A stretch of 64,000 nt of DNA from Amanita rubescens. Lineage: Eukaryota; Basidiomycota; Agaricomycetes; Agaricales; Amanitaceae. The stretch covers positions 62,001-126,000 of the forward strand of contig WION01000111.1 of NCBI GenBank assembly GCA_015039365.1, read 5' to 3'. The notes beneath the pieces were generated by a model. That model made no database searches. It worked only from the letters and a program-made list of their open reading frames with translations, and was not told the DNA's origin. Shown piece after piece: positions 48,601 to 62,417 of the stretch. The stretch's first letter is position 1, and each line of letters starts with the position of its first letter. Position numbers and translations under genes: made by a program.

Positions 48601-50802
48601 CGTAATCAGCTTTTTTTTTTCACGTTCATGAGACTCTGAGTCTGATTCTGAACGGATAGTTCAAGTTGGGGTTAAGCGTGGTGGTGGCTCTGATGATATT
48701 TGATTTGAGTCACCCTCTTTTCCCCTGACGCGTGCCAGCGAGCGGGTCACATGCAGAAGAAGACTCTGAGGCTGTTCGTGTTAATCATATCGATGTTATG
48801 TGGAACGTTCTATATTCAGCTGCGGAGGGCCATTGTAAAGTCTCCTAAGACCATATCCGGTAGGCAGCGTCGCCTAACGAATCAAATGTGATTTTTTTTT
48901 CCACCTGGTTACATACACAGATCCGTTACCGCGTCAATCTTATCTAGTACCCAATCTGGCTGGCAGCGTCCACGGGGTCAAAAGGCTAAATCTTCCCTCT
49001 TGAATTTTATTTCAGGAGTCGACGTTCCCCTTTCGGGTAAGTGGAATGACAGCGGAATGAATCGGTTCGTAATTTCGTATCATTTGCGTAATGCCCGATT
49101 AAGCAAGTGCTCGTTGTTGAGATTTGAGCACAGATTTCTGGATCTCCGTGGCCCTGAAAGTTGGCGGTGGCGGTGGAGGGAAGGGGGGAGACGAAGCGAG
49201 GGGAAACGGACCATAAAGGGAAACTGCCTCGCAGGTACACCTTATTTTCTTTGGAGTTGTACGCATTTCCTAACGGAGAGTTCATGATTCCCTTCGCTAC
49301 GGTTCTCAATGCGAATACGGATCGAAACTAATTGACATGAACTCATCGGCGTATCCGTGGTAGCCACATCTTGTGCTAGGCAGTGATCCCCATGGAGCGT
49401 TGCGCAATGCACACCACCCTTTGTTCACAACGAACAAAATGTAATTGAAATAGTGTGATATGGAATGCGTACCTACGCGCTGCATCATGCGCACGCTTCC
49501 ATAAGTAAAGCATAAGCTCACACATTATTATCCACAATAGAAAAGATGCTTTTAGGCAGGGAAGGAAACGGCACTTAGCAAGCATGTACGGCAGCGCACA
49601 TTGACGGCGCCGAAGATGGCTTCTGCTGTTCCCAAGAGTCCCCAATGACCCTTTGGGCGCAGAGTTGTTCAGCGCAGCAGATAAATAAGTATGCAAAGCT
49701 TATCATTATCGTTAGCAGGTAACTGAAATGTCTTGTCCCCATACAGACCGTATATTCAAATGTGATCTATACGCCGCGGCGGGCCCATCACTATTAACCT
49801 GAATGTAAAATTACGGTGGACTTCAGTAATAATAATGTAAAGGGAAAGGTCAGTATAAAGTAGTGATACAATCATTAAATCAGTCAAATTGGTACCGCAT
49901 CATTCTTTACGGTTCGTGCTGGAAATGGGAAGCGACGGGCTAACAAGCAGCGGAGAATGAAAAAGCAAAATTGTGCGGCGCCCGCTAATACCTTTTTTTT
50001 ATTACTATACATGCGCCCCAGTTACGTTCAAAGGACAAAGGAGAGAGGAGCAGACATTGTCTTGTCTCAATAATTGACTCTACATTAGACACTGAAACAC
50101 GTGTAGGTGACGAACCTTGTGAAAATATATTGTCACGGTATTTTACGATATATAGAGTCGGGTCCGACGGCAAGACGAAAGGCGGAGAGATATGGCACGA
50201 TCAATGATAGATCCATCCGATATGTGTGGCATTGAGACAGGTAGGGGTGAGGAAAGAATGATTTAGAGAAGACATCATATCAGTAGCGGCAAGTGAAACG
50301 GCGTCAGTGCATATATGGGATACTGCCCTGGACGAGAAGGTGAAGCGGAGACGCATGGCGTACTGATGAGGATTACGGAACAGAGAGAGACAAGAATTCA
50401 GACACGGACGGAATCTGACAGTATAGTAACGACGGGGCGAAAGCGAAAGCAGGCTCGAAATGAGACCGAACCAGACCAGATCACGTGTTAGTGCTGAGAA
50501 AGGGGTAAGGCTATGGGGAATCCCTGGGGAATCCCCTTTGGATGGACGGCAGGGATGTGCCGAGAACCTAAAAAGGCAAGGGCTAGGATCGGTCGAAAAC
50601 AGGACGAACCGGAAAGAGAGGAAGATCAGCGCAAAAGCAAGCCGGCGCTGAGATTGTGACAAATTCCACCTTGTTCCAACCCTTTGGTGTCCCTCCCCTG
50701 ATGCGGAAATCTAGCCACGTCCTCAATTTTACTCCTCCGAGTCCGTCAAGTCGTATTCCGTTTTAAATATCTAAATGGTCCCTTCACCCTCTCGCCGATG
50801 CC
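42642..50802. other. 8.2 kb gene desert
   Basis: No recognisable gene. All frames are short and without motifs. Possible small ORFs lie at 45529-45690 (53 codons, MDETRLAFFESRRKAHAV...) and 48107-48301 (64 codons, Lys/Arg- then acidic-rich), neither supported by context. Several poly-T tracts (about 47140, 48610, 48890, 49990) are present. The last few hundred bases form the cyclin promoter. Confidence 0.45.
45529..45690 (+). CDS. Possible small ORF, unrecognised
   Basis: 53 codons starting MDETRLAFFESRRKAHAVLF, with a Cys/His cluster (ACHSGCHH) in the middle. No splice or promoter context. Could be chance. Confidence 0.15.
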   Translation: MDETRLAFFESRRKAHAVLFAVDILAQRSAACHSGCHHDAKSDVFKSLEVVTE

Positions 50803-52943
50803 ATGGCCTTTTATACGCCCCCATCTCTACCCCGCACCCCCTCTTCGATGTCCGCTACAATTCCTTCTTGGTCACTTTGGCGCCACGACGCGCCCCTTAC
50901 ACCTCCTATGACAGGCACAATGCCTCAACAAAAACCCTGCTTAACTTTGCCTCCCATTTCTCAGCTTCACCGCCATTTACCTCCTTGTATGCGCGTCTTT
51001 TTCTCTCTCTTGAACTTTTCGTACTTAACACATATATTCTAGTAACACCTCCAGCTGATTTCTCATTCCCGTCTCGCCTCCCTTCGATATCTCCTGTAGA
51101 CGACATGTCCGATGTTTCGTGTAGCGACGACTCCGACCTAAAACCTCCAGAGCATTTCGAGCCACCTGCACCAGCGCATTTGGTAGATTGGTTAGATACG
51201 TCGCGGACGCGCTCATCCCAGTTCATCGCCGAAAAGACGTGCGAGATGATTTGTTACCTGTGGTTCGCCTCTCCGTCGACCGAACAGGCATATCCCTCGC
51301 CGTCAAATTCTCCTAACTTTATTTCGCGTTCGACACCTCCATCGCCACTGCAACTCGCGGTGACTCCAACTTTTGTTCAATTCATGCGGAAACTCCTAGA
51401 AACAACACAAGTGTCGCAGTCGGTGATTGTTTTGTCTCTGCACTACATCTACAACTTGCGCGGGAAAAATCGGTTCACGCCTGCACAGCCAGGGAGCGAG
51501 TTTCGGATAGCCGTTGCTGGTCTCATGATGGCAAACAAGTTTCTGGATGAGTAAGTTTAAAAAAACTCGGCACTTAGCGCGCCTTTCTGATCATATATGC
51601 GTTTTTTTAGCAACACTTACACGAACAAGACATGGTCGGAAGTGTCTGGCATTGACTTGAACGAGATCAATAAGATGGAACGCGAATTTCTCCTGGGTGT
51701 TGACTTCAACCTCTACGTAGATAAGCCGACGTACGAATCGTGGCTAAACTTACTCAAAGGACTTGTCATGGCCAAGGAGCGAGACGGCCGACAGTTGCGC
51801 AAGTCTCGCGCTCGATCTTCAAGAAACGCGCACATAACCGCGTCCGCTGGCCCAGCATCGCGAACTTATACTTCGCGGACGCGTGTTACCTCTCACCGAG
51901 CGCGTTCTACGTCTCCAACAAGGCCAACGATTCAACAGCCTTGCTATGTGAACGTGTCAACTTATGCACAGCTCCCTTCGCCAGTGCCACGGTCGGGTTC
52001 AAAACGAAGTGCAGCGGCCGCATTCTCGCCAGCAACAGCCTCACGTTCTGAAGTTCCTTCAAAGAGACCGGTATCAATTGCGCTGCAAATACCGGCTACA
52101 TATGATGTTTCGGCGCCGCGGTCTTATTCACCGCTGGAAGGTTTACAGTCATTCGCCGACATGTCCATTGACTCGCCACAAGCTGTTCAACCGCGTAGGA
52201 GGGAGCACCTCGTGTCAGAAGCCCGGGATAGTGTCCCGGAGACTCTAATCACGGCTTATACTGCGGACGACGCTAGGCGTGCTGCGCCGCCGCAGGTGGG
52301 TTAGATCCTAAAAAAATTAACTTACATTGGGCTAATTTGTCTCTAGCATCTTTACTTCTACACCCTGGCGTGTTCGCCGTTGGACCATGGAGACGAATCA
52401 CGGCGGCGGAAGGCTCGACTTCGCTATCACCAACCGCCGTCCGCGGACCAGCCGGCGTCATCGTCAACGCCATCCGCTTCGTCTGCTTCGTCGTCTTCCT
52501 GCGGATATTATCCGCATTCTCAGTCTCATCCACAGCTTCCTCGCCTGCAACACTCTCAGTATCACCATCAGCACCTCCAGCCGGTGCGCATGCCAGCTCA
52601 AGTCGTCCAGTCTGCTTCTACCAGCCCCTATGAAATGCATGTCAACTTCACATCGAGAAACTATGGTCAGACGACTCTTCCTCATTTCAATGATACAGTG
52701 TGGACAAAGCCTCCCGTTGTAACGGCACCTGCGCCACCGTACGATTCATATACGCACCAGACTCATGCTATGCAAGGCCACAAAGTGATGTCGACAGGCG
52801 ACAGCCCAGTTCCGTCCGCTCCCTTCGCGAATGCCGGTCCACCCGGCGTTCAGTTTTACCCAACGCCCCTGCACAAGTCTCACTCAATATACCCACCCAT
52901 TAATTGGTCGGCGTCGTCGACGTCCAGAAGCCGCCCAAATTAA
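50803..52943 (+). CDS. Cyclin of the PHO80/PCL type
   Basis: Exons are 50803-50986, 51043-51550, 51611-52295 and 52347-52943, all with GT-AG borders and matching phases. The N-terminal 100 residues are Ser/Pro-rich. The cyclin box follows: RKLLETTQVSQSVIVLSLHY, GSEFRIAVAGLMMANKFLDD, NTYTNKTWSEVSGIDLNEIN, MEREFLLGVDFNLYV. That pattern (KFLDDNTYTNKTW, then MEREFLxGxDF) is typical of PHO80/PCL-type cyclins that partner Pho85-like CDKs. The C-terminal 300 residues are low-complexity Ser/Pro/Gln/His, likely disordered. The frame is intact and constrained in the box. An earlier ATG (50775) is in another frame. Confidence 0.9.
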
Positions 52944-55900
52944 AGTGTATTGCAGTTTCTCTTAGCTAATTAATATCGGACCGCTCCGTCTTTCCTCCCA
53001 TCATCCGGCGATACTTATCTCCCATTCTCCCCTCCCCGTCGCTTAATTATTATTGCATATACTTCAACCGTTGTTCTCATCGCAGCAGCTTGACACATTG
53101 GCATTCATATTGCATTTCTCGTACAATCAATACAGCAAGTTACAATACAGTGCATTACATAGCTATATTCGTATATTCTCCCAAATAACATGGATAAACC
53201 GCGACCCTTTACAGGTTCTGCGGGCACTTTAACACCTCTTGTGATCTAGAGTATTTTCGAGCATTCGGTCGTAATTTTAGTACACGTATTGGGTACTCTA
53301 CTTTGTTGATCGAACCGACGTCGACTGAGCCAGCCTATCCATTCAAACTCAAACCGAATCGATCACGTCCCGATTACATTTTTTTCTTACAAAGCACTTT
53401 GCTTGGGGTTCTGATCTCGGCCATGCATGGGGCACGGCTGCGCCGTATTGCGAGTGATTAGCTGCATCTGTGACGGCTTGGCCTGCTGTATTCGTGTTTC
53501 TAGATCTTCGTAACCGCGTAGCTGTCAGGTGGAATGGGGGTGTGTACTATATACATATGTATAGTATACAAAAGTACGGTAACCGTTGCGTTACTCAAAG
53601 TAGCATATGCATATCACCGGTCGTTCAAACGTTCATGAGGTTGATATACATACGCATGAGCGTGCATGGCATGTGTTTTTAAAAATGTTTAGGCTCTCGG
53701 TTTCGGTATGAAGGAAAACATGCGATTTGCTGTGATACCGTTGGTAAATTTCGAATTCATTATTCATCGCGTTCTAGGCGTGTGGGCATGGGCCACGCTA
53801 TGATAATAATATGAGTAACAGGCGCTGCTAGAAGCCTTACATGCAATAGCCGGCCATTAGCGGTCCCCGTTGGGCTACGCTGTGCTTACTACTCTCTACC
53901 TTTCCTCACTTGACATTACCCATTATGTGGTGGGTACACTGCAGTCCGGCCTAGGTAAGGCAGCTGTCCGGGTATAGTACCCGTTCTACTACTACAAAAG
54001 AGCTTGGCTCCAACAATACATGTCGGTGATGTACGCGAGTGACATATGATTTATGAAATGTGAGATACTAGGCAGGGTACATATAATGGGATATGTGTGG
54101 CACGCCATCGCATCTATCATTCATCATAACCATCCATCCATCATACGTCCGACGCCGCCACCACACTGAGTCCCCCGAATACATACTAGTTCTTTTCATT
54201 TTTTTTCATATGTGAGGATGATATGCATGGGCGCTCGGCAGCGTACATAATCCTCCATGCTAACTGGTCATCGATATCGCCGGGCCTATGTATATCCTTC
54301 TCATAATACCGGGCCCCTGCGGCTCATGACTTGGTTCTGAGACGTCAGTGCGAGACGCGCGGGCGCATGCGGGATCATCGCTTCTGGAATTGGAATTGGA
54401 GAATGTTATGAACGGTGCTTGTAGTATACATGTAAGCAAAGGAGAGGTTGCATATGGACGTATAGCGGTCGTCTAGGAGATCCATATGGAAGAGAGGAGA
54501 CACAAGTGTATTTTTCTCTCTCTTGGCTCAGGCTCGATACGTTGACAGTTATGGTGTGGACCTGTATGTCACGGCTGTACGAAACTGTGTGAAGCCGCAT
54601 CTGGCCGTTTTGTTGACGCGGTATGCGTGTGGCAACTCGCCCTTTTTGGCATTTGAGAGGGAGGAAATCCCTGGGAACCGGGATATCGCCTGGTGTGTTA
54701 TATACCCACACCCATGCTTATAGTTACCTAGAGGTACTTAGGCGGTGCGTAATGCCTGAGTATGGGTATATAACTATCGAGCCTGCGTGCCAGAATTGAA
54801 TGGGTTACGAGTCATCAGTGATTTAGATTTATGTATTGTCTCTCCTTGGAATGTTACACGCTAGTGAAGTCGTTATTGCGTTGCGAGCTCTCCGTTGCGG
54901 ACGGCCAAACAGGAGAAGAGGCTTTATATGGCAATCTGAACGGGGATGGGATGGCGGACTGCGGAGTGGCGACTGCGACAGCGGCGATTTGGCCAGGCAT
55001 GGGTGCGCGCCTAGACGCTTATCTCGTAGATGACGTCTGTTAGCCATGAGTGTGCATAATGACCGCGACAGCCCGTCCGGAGCCTGAACGGCCCAAACCT
55101 CAATGTGACCGTCTCGCTTCCTGTCACCTTAGACTGTAAAAGAGCGGTATACGTAAAGAGTTCCTCTCCGCACCGGTATCAACCATTGTCCATTGGTAAA
55201 CAGGCTAGTCCGCCCTAGATTAAGCTCATCAACAAACTTGGATTCATCTGTCAGATAATTGTAGCCTGTGTGACTCGGCACAGGCATGGGTACACTTGTA
55301 GCGCGTCCGTGTGCAGACTAATCCATCTAGGCCTTTTTTGCTCTTTATCGCTTGAATCGGAAAAGATGCGGAACGAAGATTGTATTCGAAGCATTGTAAT
55401 GTCTTTAGTACTCCGGTACAGTCTTTTGATTGTTCTACGTTTGGTAGTAGAATGGAAGAGAATTGACTGACATTGTAACTGCACCGTTGTTCTTGTTATG
55501 AACGTTGTCCCAGGGTAGTGTTGGCGTGTATAGTTGAAAATTTGAATAAAAATGTTGGGCGCAAAAGGTGTTATTGGAATGACTGATTTGCGAACGCCGA
55601 TTGCCCGAGTTTGAAGCCAGCTTGCCAACACACCGTGGATACAGGGTGGATCATGCGCTCTTGTGAGGCTACGGAGTGGCGATTGGAGTAAGATGAGACG
55701 TTCCGAATCAGGCGTATGTGAATAGAGGTCAACGTCCTGATTGAAAATTTTCGTGCGCGCTGGCACCGACAGAGGGTCATTACCTAGTTTGGGCAGCTGT
55801 GGTCATTCGGGATCATCATGAGAATGGGAATCCGGGACTTTTTGATCACTGGGCGCAAGATTCTGTACACCCTAATGGGCTAAAGGACCTAATAGGCTGT

Positions 55901-57696
55901 CCTGGGTCATTGTGACAAGCGTAAACTGCAAGGTCAACGTACAACGTGTATCAATACGTCTCTTCAGTAACGTCATTTGTACAACAACACTTTGGTAGGG
56001 TACAATGCTGTGGCAGTATGTAACGTGATTCATTGTGACCAAGTTTAGGTTGACCTGGTTCGCGCGCACAACGAATTGATAAATAGGGAAAGAATAGTGA
56101 TTGCAAGTTCTTTGGAGTTCAATCTTGATCGCTAGAAGATATCCGGGATGACGATATCAACTGGGATCCGATCGTTTGTTCCTCGAGATCCTTCGGGTGC
56201 CTAGGCAATGTTTCAGCGGGTATGTGGAACTTTGTATGACGCACACCGAGTGTTACAACGCTTTCGTTATGAACCGTAAACCGGGTTAGTCACTCTCATA
56301 TGCATGACCGAAAATGCATGCGCTTCATCTGAAGCGTAGTTTGAACTAAGAACAGATTCTTCGAGCTCCAAGGCGGCGGAGCGTCATGGACTATCGTTCT
56401 TCCTGTGCACTGTGCAGTCCGATGACCCAGATCCGCCGTTTTGTCGTTCCTTACAGCCACTGTATCGCTTTGATACATTGCTTATATGATTGAAAGAAAA
56501 ATAAACAATGAATAAATTGCCTGTATCATTTATGGTATACCCACGACAAGCCGTTTCGAGTGGTGCTTCCGCTGTTTAAATAACCTCCTTTTGGCATCAA
56601 CATGGAGGCGGAGGATCTGCATAACCTCACGGCTACACGCGGAAAAGGATAGCAAATGAATCTACGAATGTTCTGGACATCGCAGACCCTGGCAGAGGTC
56701 AAGTTCGGCTTCCTGGCACAGAGTTAGACAGCCGAAGCCGACACGACGTCCTAGCCCTTGATTGCGGTAACCATAATCCAAAACGGGGGTTGTAAGGGAA
56801 ACGACCACGAAAGCGGTGGATGGAAATCAGCGAAAGATTAGGAGATATCAAATACGGATAGGCACTTAGGAAATTAGGCAAACACGACCACGTGGAAGAC
56901 ATAAGGAAAAAACACTGACGGCGCAAGCCGTGGCAGATCGAGGGTGGCATGTCATAATACTAATAGAATTCCCGAACCTAATAGTTCATCGGATCTACTG
57001 AGCTGGAACTCGGAGCAGCGTCAGAGTTTGTTCCGGCCGCCAACCGAACCTGCTCAACACGCAACTGGGAGATGGCTGTGTCCGTGAATGCCTAGACCAA
57101 CATGGCAACTTAAGTCACAGGTCCGTATTTATCTCAGTTCCGCTCTCACCTTCGTGAAAAGGGCGCCGGCAAGTATTCCAGTCACTGTGGTAACATGAAC
57201 ACGTCAGTCAAACAGATGGACATCCCGTGTGAGCTATACTATTGGAGGTTAATGCTTACGGACGCCACAAAAGATGGTGGTGTTTCTTTTGAACCGCATG
57301 AGATGTGACCCTATAACGGCTGATTGAACGAGAATGAATATGAATATGATGCGATTAGAAATTCCGATCGGAGAATTAATGCTCGCCTGATGCCAGCCCA
57401 GACGTCAAACCTGCGAAAAAACCATCTTTTCTGGCTACCTGTGTTAAGATAGGTAAGCTGGCCAATGCAACGGCGATGTGAATTTAGTTACGCTGATTGC
57501 ACGTTTCTCTGCATCAGATGGCAGATATCTTGGGTTTTGGCTTGGAGGTGTGGCAGCCTGGTCTACAGCGGACATTGAAGGAGCGCGTGCAGAACGGGTC
57601 AGTCACATATTCCCACGCGGTTGTCGCGTCTCGTCACGAAAGTGTCACAACCCTTTCATCTCCGTGGACGCCATCCTGACTATATGCGCCTAAGTA
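52944..57696. other. 4.8 kb gene-poor intergenic region
   Basis: No recognisable gene. A 171-codon minus frame (55251-55766) is open but has no motif. It contains the 3' UTR of the cyclin gene and, at its right end, the promoter of the meiotic gene. Confidence 0.45.
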
Positions 57697-60600
57697 ATGG
57701 CAAGCGCGACGAAGAGAAATGCCCCTTCTGGTCTTCAGAAAACATTTGACTCCATTTTAGGTTCGATATCGGATTGTAGCGATTCGTATGCTCTGACTTT
57801 ATTCTCCCAGACCTGCTTATCAGAATTAAGCCGCATCTTGACGATCCAGACTTGCCGAATCGCCCCTCTCTGGTTCAAGATCTCCATCATGTGGCCGCGT
57901 TGGCGGAAGGGTTTTCTGAGCAAAGGCCGAGGTCGAATAAAGCGTGGGTGGAGCTCGCTGACTCGCTGGATCAAGAAGGTTTGTCGCTGTTTCCATTTGC
58001 TATAATCAGGATAACGTTCGTTGGTTGCAAATATGAACTCATGATCGCAATTTCCAAAGGGGTCAGCCTTTGGAATATATCTGGCCTGATTTGCAAAGCG
58101 CCGGATGATGATTCTCGAACCCTCGTCGCTGCACGTAAGTTCTCTGAGATCGCATGATACCTTTTCTGGCAAGATCATCGATCTGTTTGAATAAGTGAGG
58201 CTTGCGGGCTTCCGTCTCGTCGAGGCTGGTTTAGAATCGAAGCCCGGGATAGAAAGTTGGTGTTCAGAGTGCATAGCTCTCGCGAGTCCCCGTACTGACT
58301 GATCTGCTGCAATTGTGTGATGCCATTCGTAGCACTGCTTCACATTCTTAGAATGGCAAGCAAAACCGGGGATATACTATCAGGTAACTTTATATCGTTA
58401 ACCGTGCTGTTACTGGTGCTGAGTTTCAACCTTGCCCACCCTTCCTCCACGAAACCATCAGAAATTGGAAAGAACGATGCGGCGGGCAGTGTGTTGACAA
58501 GTGCAGCCAAGGTACCAGCTAGACTCACGATCAAACGCCATTCATATCCCCTATGCTCGTTATCCGTAGTTTGAGGAGTCCCTGAGGAACGCGGAGGATC
58601 CGGCTGGTTCTCATCGCGCTGCCATCGCATGCGCCACATTGTCTTACCTCGCCAGCAGGATGGAAGCAGTAAGCGTCACCAGTCATCCACGATATTGTCT
58701 ACCTCCAGCTGTCATGAATATTCCCACAGTCCTGGAAAGAAGGAAATTATACCGTGGCGGAATTTATGTCACAAAAAATATCAGGTATGGAAGTGTACAG
58801 AGTTCGGACCCAGACAAAGTGAATTGCGTGATTTCCAGGCGATGATCAGCGCCTTGCGCTTGTCACTCCTCCGGTCGTGAGTGCAATCACGCGAAGTATT
58901 CATGAGCAATGTGCCAACTTAGAACATCATGAGCTAGCGAGAGCTTCTTGTTATCAAATATCATCAGATTGGGCGATCAATACTCAAAGATCCATTACCT
59001 CAAGATGGAAAGAAGATAGAAGACGCTGTGATATGGCTGCAAAAAGCTATCGCTCTATCTGATCAGCTTGACCCCGAGGCATTCGGCATCTCGGAACTCA
59101 AGGTGGGCTGCGTGGAAATGTTATCATATTATTCAGCGTTGATATTATCCAGGTCGGAGTATTGCGAACTCTCGGTTTGTCAACTGACGGATCTGTCCGT
59201 TTCTCACTGATTCCTTTGCAGCTAGAGCATATTTTCTCTCCGGGTCATATGACCGCGCCGAAGCCACGCTTGAGGAGCTCACGCCTTGTATAGATTCCAA
59301 ACCCGATCACGTAAGATACCTCGATAATAATACACCACTCTAGAATTTATCCCTGTTGACGTTATTTAGGAAGGTTCCGAATACCAAGAGCTGCGCTGGC
59401 TGAGGTTAGCAATCCTGAAACGGAGAAAATCACCTGAGACAGCTATCCTTGACGGTCGGTCCTTTTCATTTTCAAATCCGCCTAGTGCGAATAGAGAATG
59501 AATGAACCAACCCTTCCTCGATATAACAGCTTTCAAGTCCATCATTGATTATATGGAGCTCTCGGAGACTAATGTCACAGAGTTAGTCCCTGCCCCGTTT
59601 CTCTATTCGAAATTTACACGCTATGTCTGAAGTGTATTGCAAGACCTGAGAACCCTCAGCCATCAATAGTGCGTTCGTTGGGATTTCCGATGTTACAGAA
59701 CTCGATAGAACTCGCCTACTATGCAGCGCTCTTGTGATCGCTGTCAATCAGTACTGTTTGGAGAAAGTACTGCGGATGGCCGGGCCGGATATGGTTTGCA
59801 TCGGCCGATTGCTTTTATCTCTAATTTTTCAAGCGTCCAAGGATGACAATCATACCCGAGCCATTGAGGCGTTGAATGCAGCTTTTACTGGTATGTGACA
59901 CTTCCATTTCGATGCGATCTGTGTTCAGCCAAACGCAGCCGTGGGCCAGGCCCAGGTGGAGCTTGGAGGCGTGCCTGCCACCGCATGTTTAACGGTAGGT
60001 CTTTGGCATGGATCCATCGTGCAGTAGTATCACTGCATGTTGTGCGTAAGCTCTTGTGGCAGTACGGGGAACGACATTACAACGCCAAGCGATTCTCCGA
60101 AGCAGCAGACTGGTTTATCTCAGGAAGCCATCCATTGATCAACTCCAGCTGTCCTACAAGCACCGTCAAGTGCTATCGAAAAGCAGCTCTATGCTACATT
60201 GAGCAACGTGAATATGCTCGTGCCGCCACTGTTATGCGCCGTTGTTCCACCAATGATGCTCCCAGCCATTATGTCATGTTCCTCTCTGCCATTCATCAAG
60301 GTTTGTGCCCGAACTACGCATCGATCCAAACGAACTCAACATTCAGTTTCCGACAGGCCTAGAAGCTGAGGGTTGGTATATCAACGGTGTCCTTCGGAGT
60401 AGCCTGACTAATAGCGCCGTAGCGATCAAGTCTTTACATGATATGCGCAGTGCACCCGGGTTTGACCGAAAGATGCTGTTGCTAGCCACACAGATTTCGC
60501 ACCAAATGGAATCGAAAGGAGTTTTGCTGTCTGTTTTAGAGGCGTTGCTAGAAACCCTCGTGGCCGGATCGGAAGCAGCTTGCAATGAGACAGTCGTCGA

Positions 60601-62417
60601 GGCGATGACTCTAATCCGGTGTATCATAAGGCTGGTGCTAAAACTCATGTCTGACCCAACCGCGAACCAGTATGTCATTTCCTTGCGTTGGCATGAATCA
60701 GCCATCTCGGACCAATCTGTGATTCCTCCGCAGACGTACCCTGATAGACATTACGATCAAGCATTTTCGCACTGGTAACGTTAATTTACACTACTATTTA
60801 CATTTCGGTCCATCTAAAACTTCGGGAATAGCCAATGCGCTCACAAAGTCCGCGTGTGAACAGAGGGCATTTCCTTTGATTAACAAGGATGTGTCGTGGT
60901 TGTGGAGAACAGCTTACAACTGTGCCGTCCAAGGATGCTCAGAATGGCAACATTGCGAAGAGCAGATATCCGAACTTTTCGCTATTACCAAAGACGTAAG
61001 GGCGCCGTGAGCATCAATGTCACAGCCAGATGAACTGAGGGCACCCAAACAGCTTTTGGAAGCATGTTGCGAGGCATCGCCCGTTGATCTTGATGGGGAG
61101 GCGTACGAGCATCTCATCAACGCTTCGTTTTCCGCTGTATCTGGTCATGGTAAGTTCCTTTATTGAACTTCCTTGTCACATCGACTCACCCTTAGCAACA
61201 TTGAGCTTTTCTCGCCCGTGAAGCATTAGGGAATGGAATTGTGAATGTATGTTGCCCACGCTACTTGGAGTTACGTTACATGCTTTCAATTTATAGGAGG
61301 ATCAACTACGGGGAGTCACCGCAGAGATCAAGTGTTGCAAGAAGGGCATTATCGCAATTCTTGACCAACACAAGATTCAAGATGAAGCTATAATTACACA
61401 AGTTCAACACTTTATCCATATACTTCGCGTTTTCGAAGCTGAATTTTTAGCGAGATTGAAGCAATGGGATGAATTAGGCACTATCGTCGGGGTATATATA
61501 CACTGACTGCTTCAGCCGCTTAACTAACTGTGTATATTAGGAAGCCGTTACGTCTGGACCTTTGGCGGTAGCAACATATGAAGCTATAGCAGATATCCTT
61601 GTTGGTGATAACACATTCCATTTGTGTAAACCCGATTGACCGGTATACCCGTCAGTGGGCGGACAAGGATTGCCCCATTAACGGCATGTACAAGGGAAAC
61701 CATTTCCAAAATAAGGGCTGACATCCCCTTTCTAAAATTCCCAATTTGGTCGGAAAACAGTCCTTTATGGAAGTCTAGAGGTACGGTTTGTCTTTATTCG
61801 TTTGAATCTCACCAACGCCTTTGACAGGCGATACTACGCGCAAGCTTGGACCATGGATCTCTCTCAGTCGAACGGTTTTCTCGGTGGTTGCGCGCTATAT
61901 GCACAATCATCCTTACACGTAACACGGCAGCAGACCGGTTAAAAGCTATAGGATATGTTGAACAAGCCGCTGCTGTGATAGGAAGCAGTATTGATAGCGA
62001 AGAGGTTCGAAGTCCTCCAATATTTTACATGTTATGATCGTGGATTCTCACAACTAAACAAACCCATTATAGCCGTACCCTACGGATGAACGGCATTGGC
62101 TACTAGGGACGGCATATAACACAGGGGTTGAATGCTTACAGTCCGTGCTCCTAGCCAGAATCTGTGTCATGGCTGATATGCACTTCCACCTTTGAATGAC
62201 AGTGCATCTAGCCTTGATGAGGCCAGGCGATGGTTTGAAGTGGCTACTGTGATATGCAAGTTCGTCCCTGGAGGGGAGGATCGGGCTACCAAGGTCCTTT
62301 GCCTTTTCGATCATTGTGACAGGGATAATAATTGTATTCAAGATCTCGGAAACGTATGCGCACCTGCTCTCCCGTTATGGGAAGAACACAATACAAATGC
62401 CACCTCACTCTCGGTGA
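57697..62417 (+). CDS. SPO22/ZIP4-type meiotic TPR protein
   Basis: At least 14 short introns. Exon 1 is 57697-57760 (intron 57761-57810) and gives FDSIL|DLLIRIKPHLDDP. Then: ALAEGFSEQRPRSNKAW, EESLRNAEDPAGSHRAA, SWKEGNYTVAEFMSQKIS, QIGRSILKDPLPQDGKK, LDAFKSIIDYMELSE, LLWQYGERHYNAKRFSEAAD, KCYRKAALCYIEQREYARAA, SHYVMFLSAIHQG, RFSRWLRAICTIILTRNTAA, DERHWLLGTAYNTGVE, ARRWFEVATVICKFVPGG, SETYAHLLSRYG, stop at 62417. This order, centred on a YGERHYNAKRFSEAADWF / RKAALCY block, is the SPO22 domain. In yeast Zip4/Spo22 is a TPR scaffold of the ZMM group that promotes meiotic crossovers and synapsis. No stop or unexplained frameshift was found. The exon around 61.7 kb is uncertain. Confidence 0.85.

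Noticed and set aside
50201..50662. 153-codon minus-strand frame upstream of the cyclin gene
   Set aside because: No motif, and the region is best explained as promoter and 5' UTR of the cyclin gene.
57735..58343. 202-codon minus-strand frame
   Set aside because: It lies across exons and introns of the SPO22/ZIP4 gene on the plus strand, which has conserved motifs and proper splice sites.
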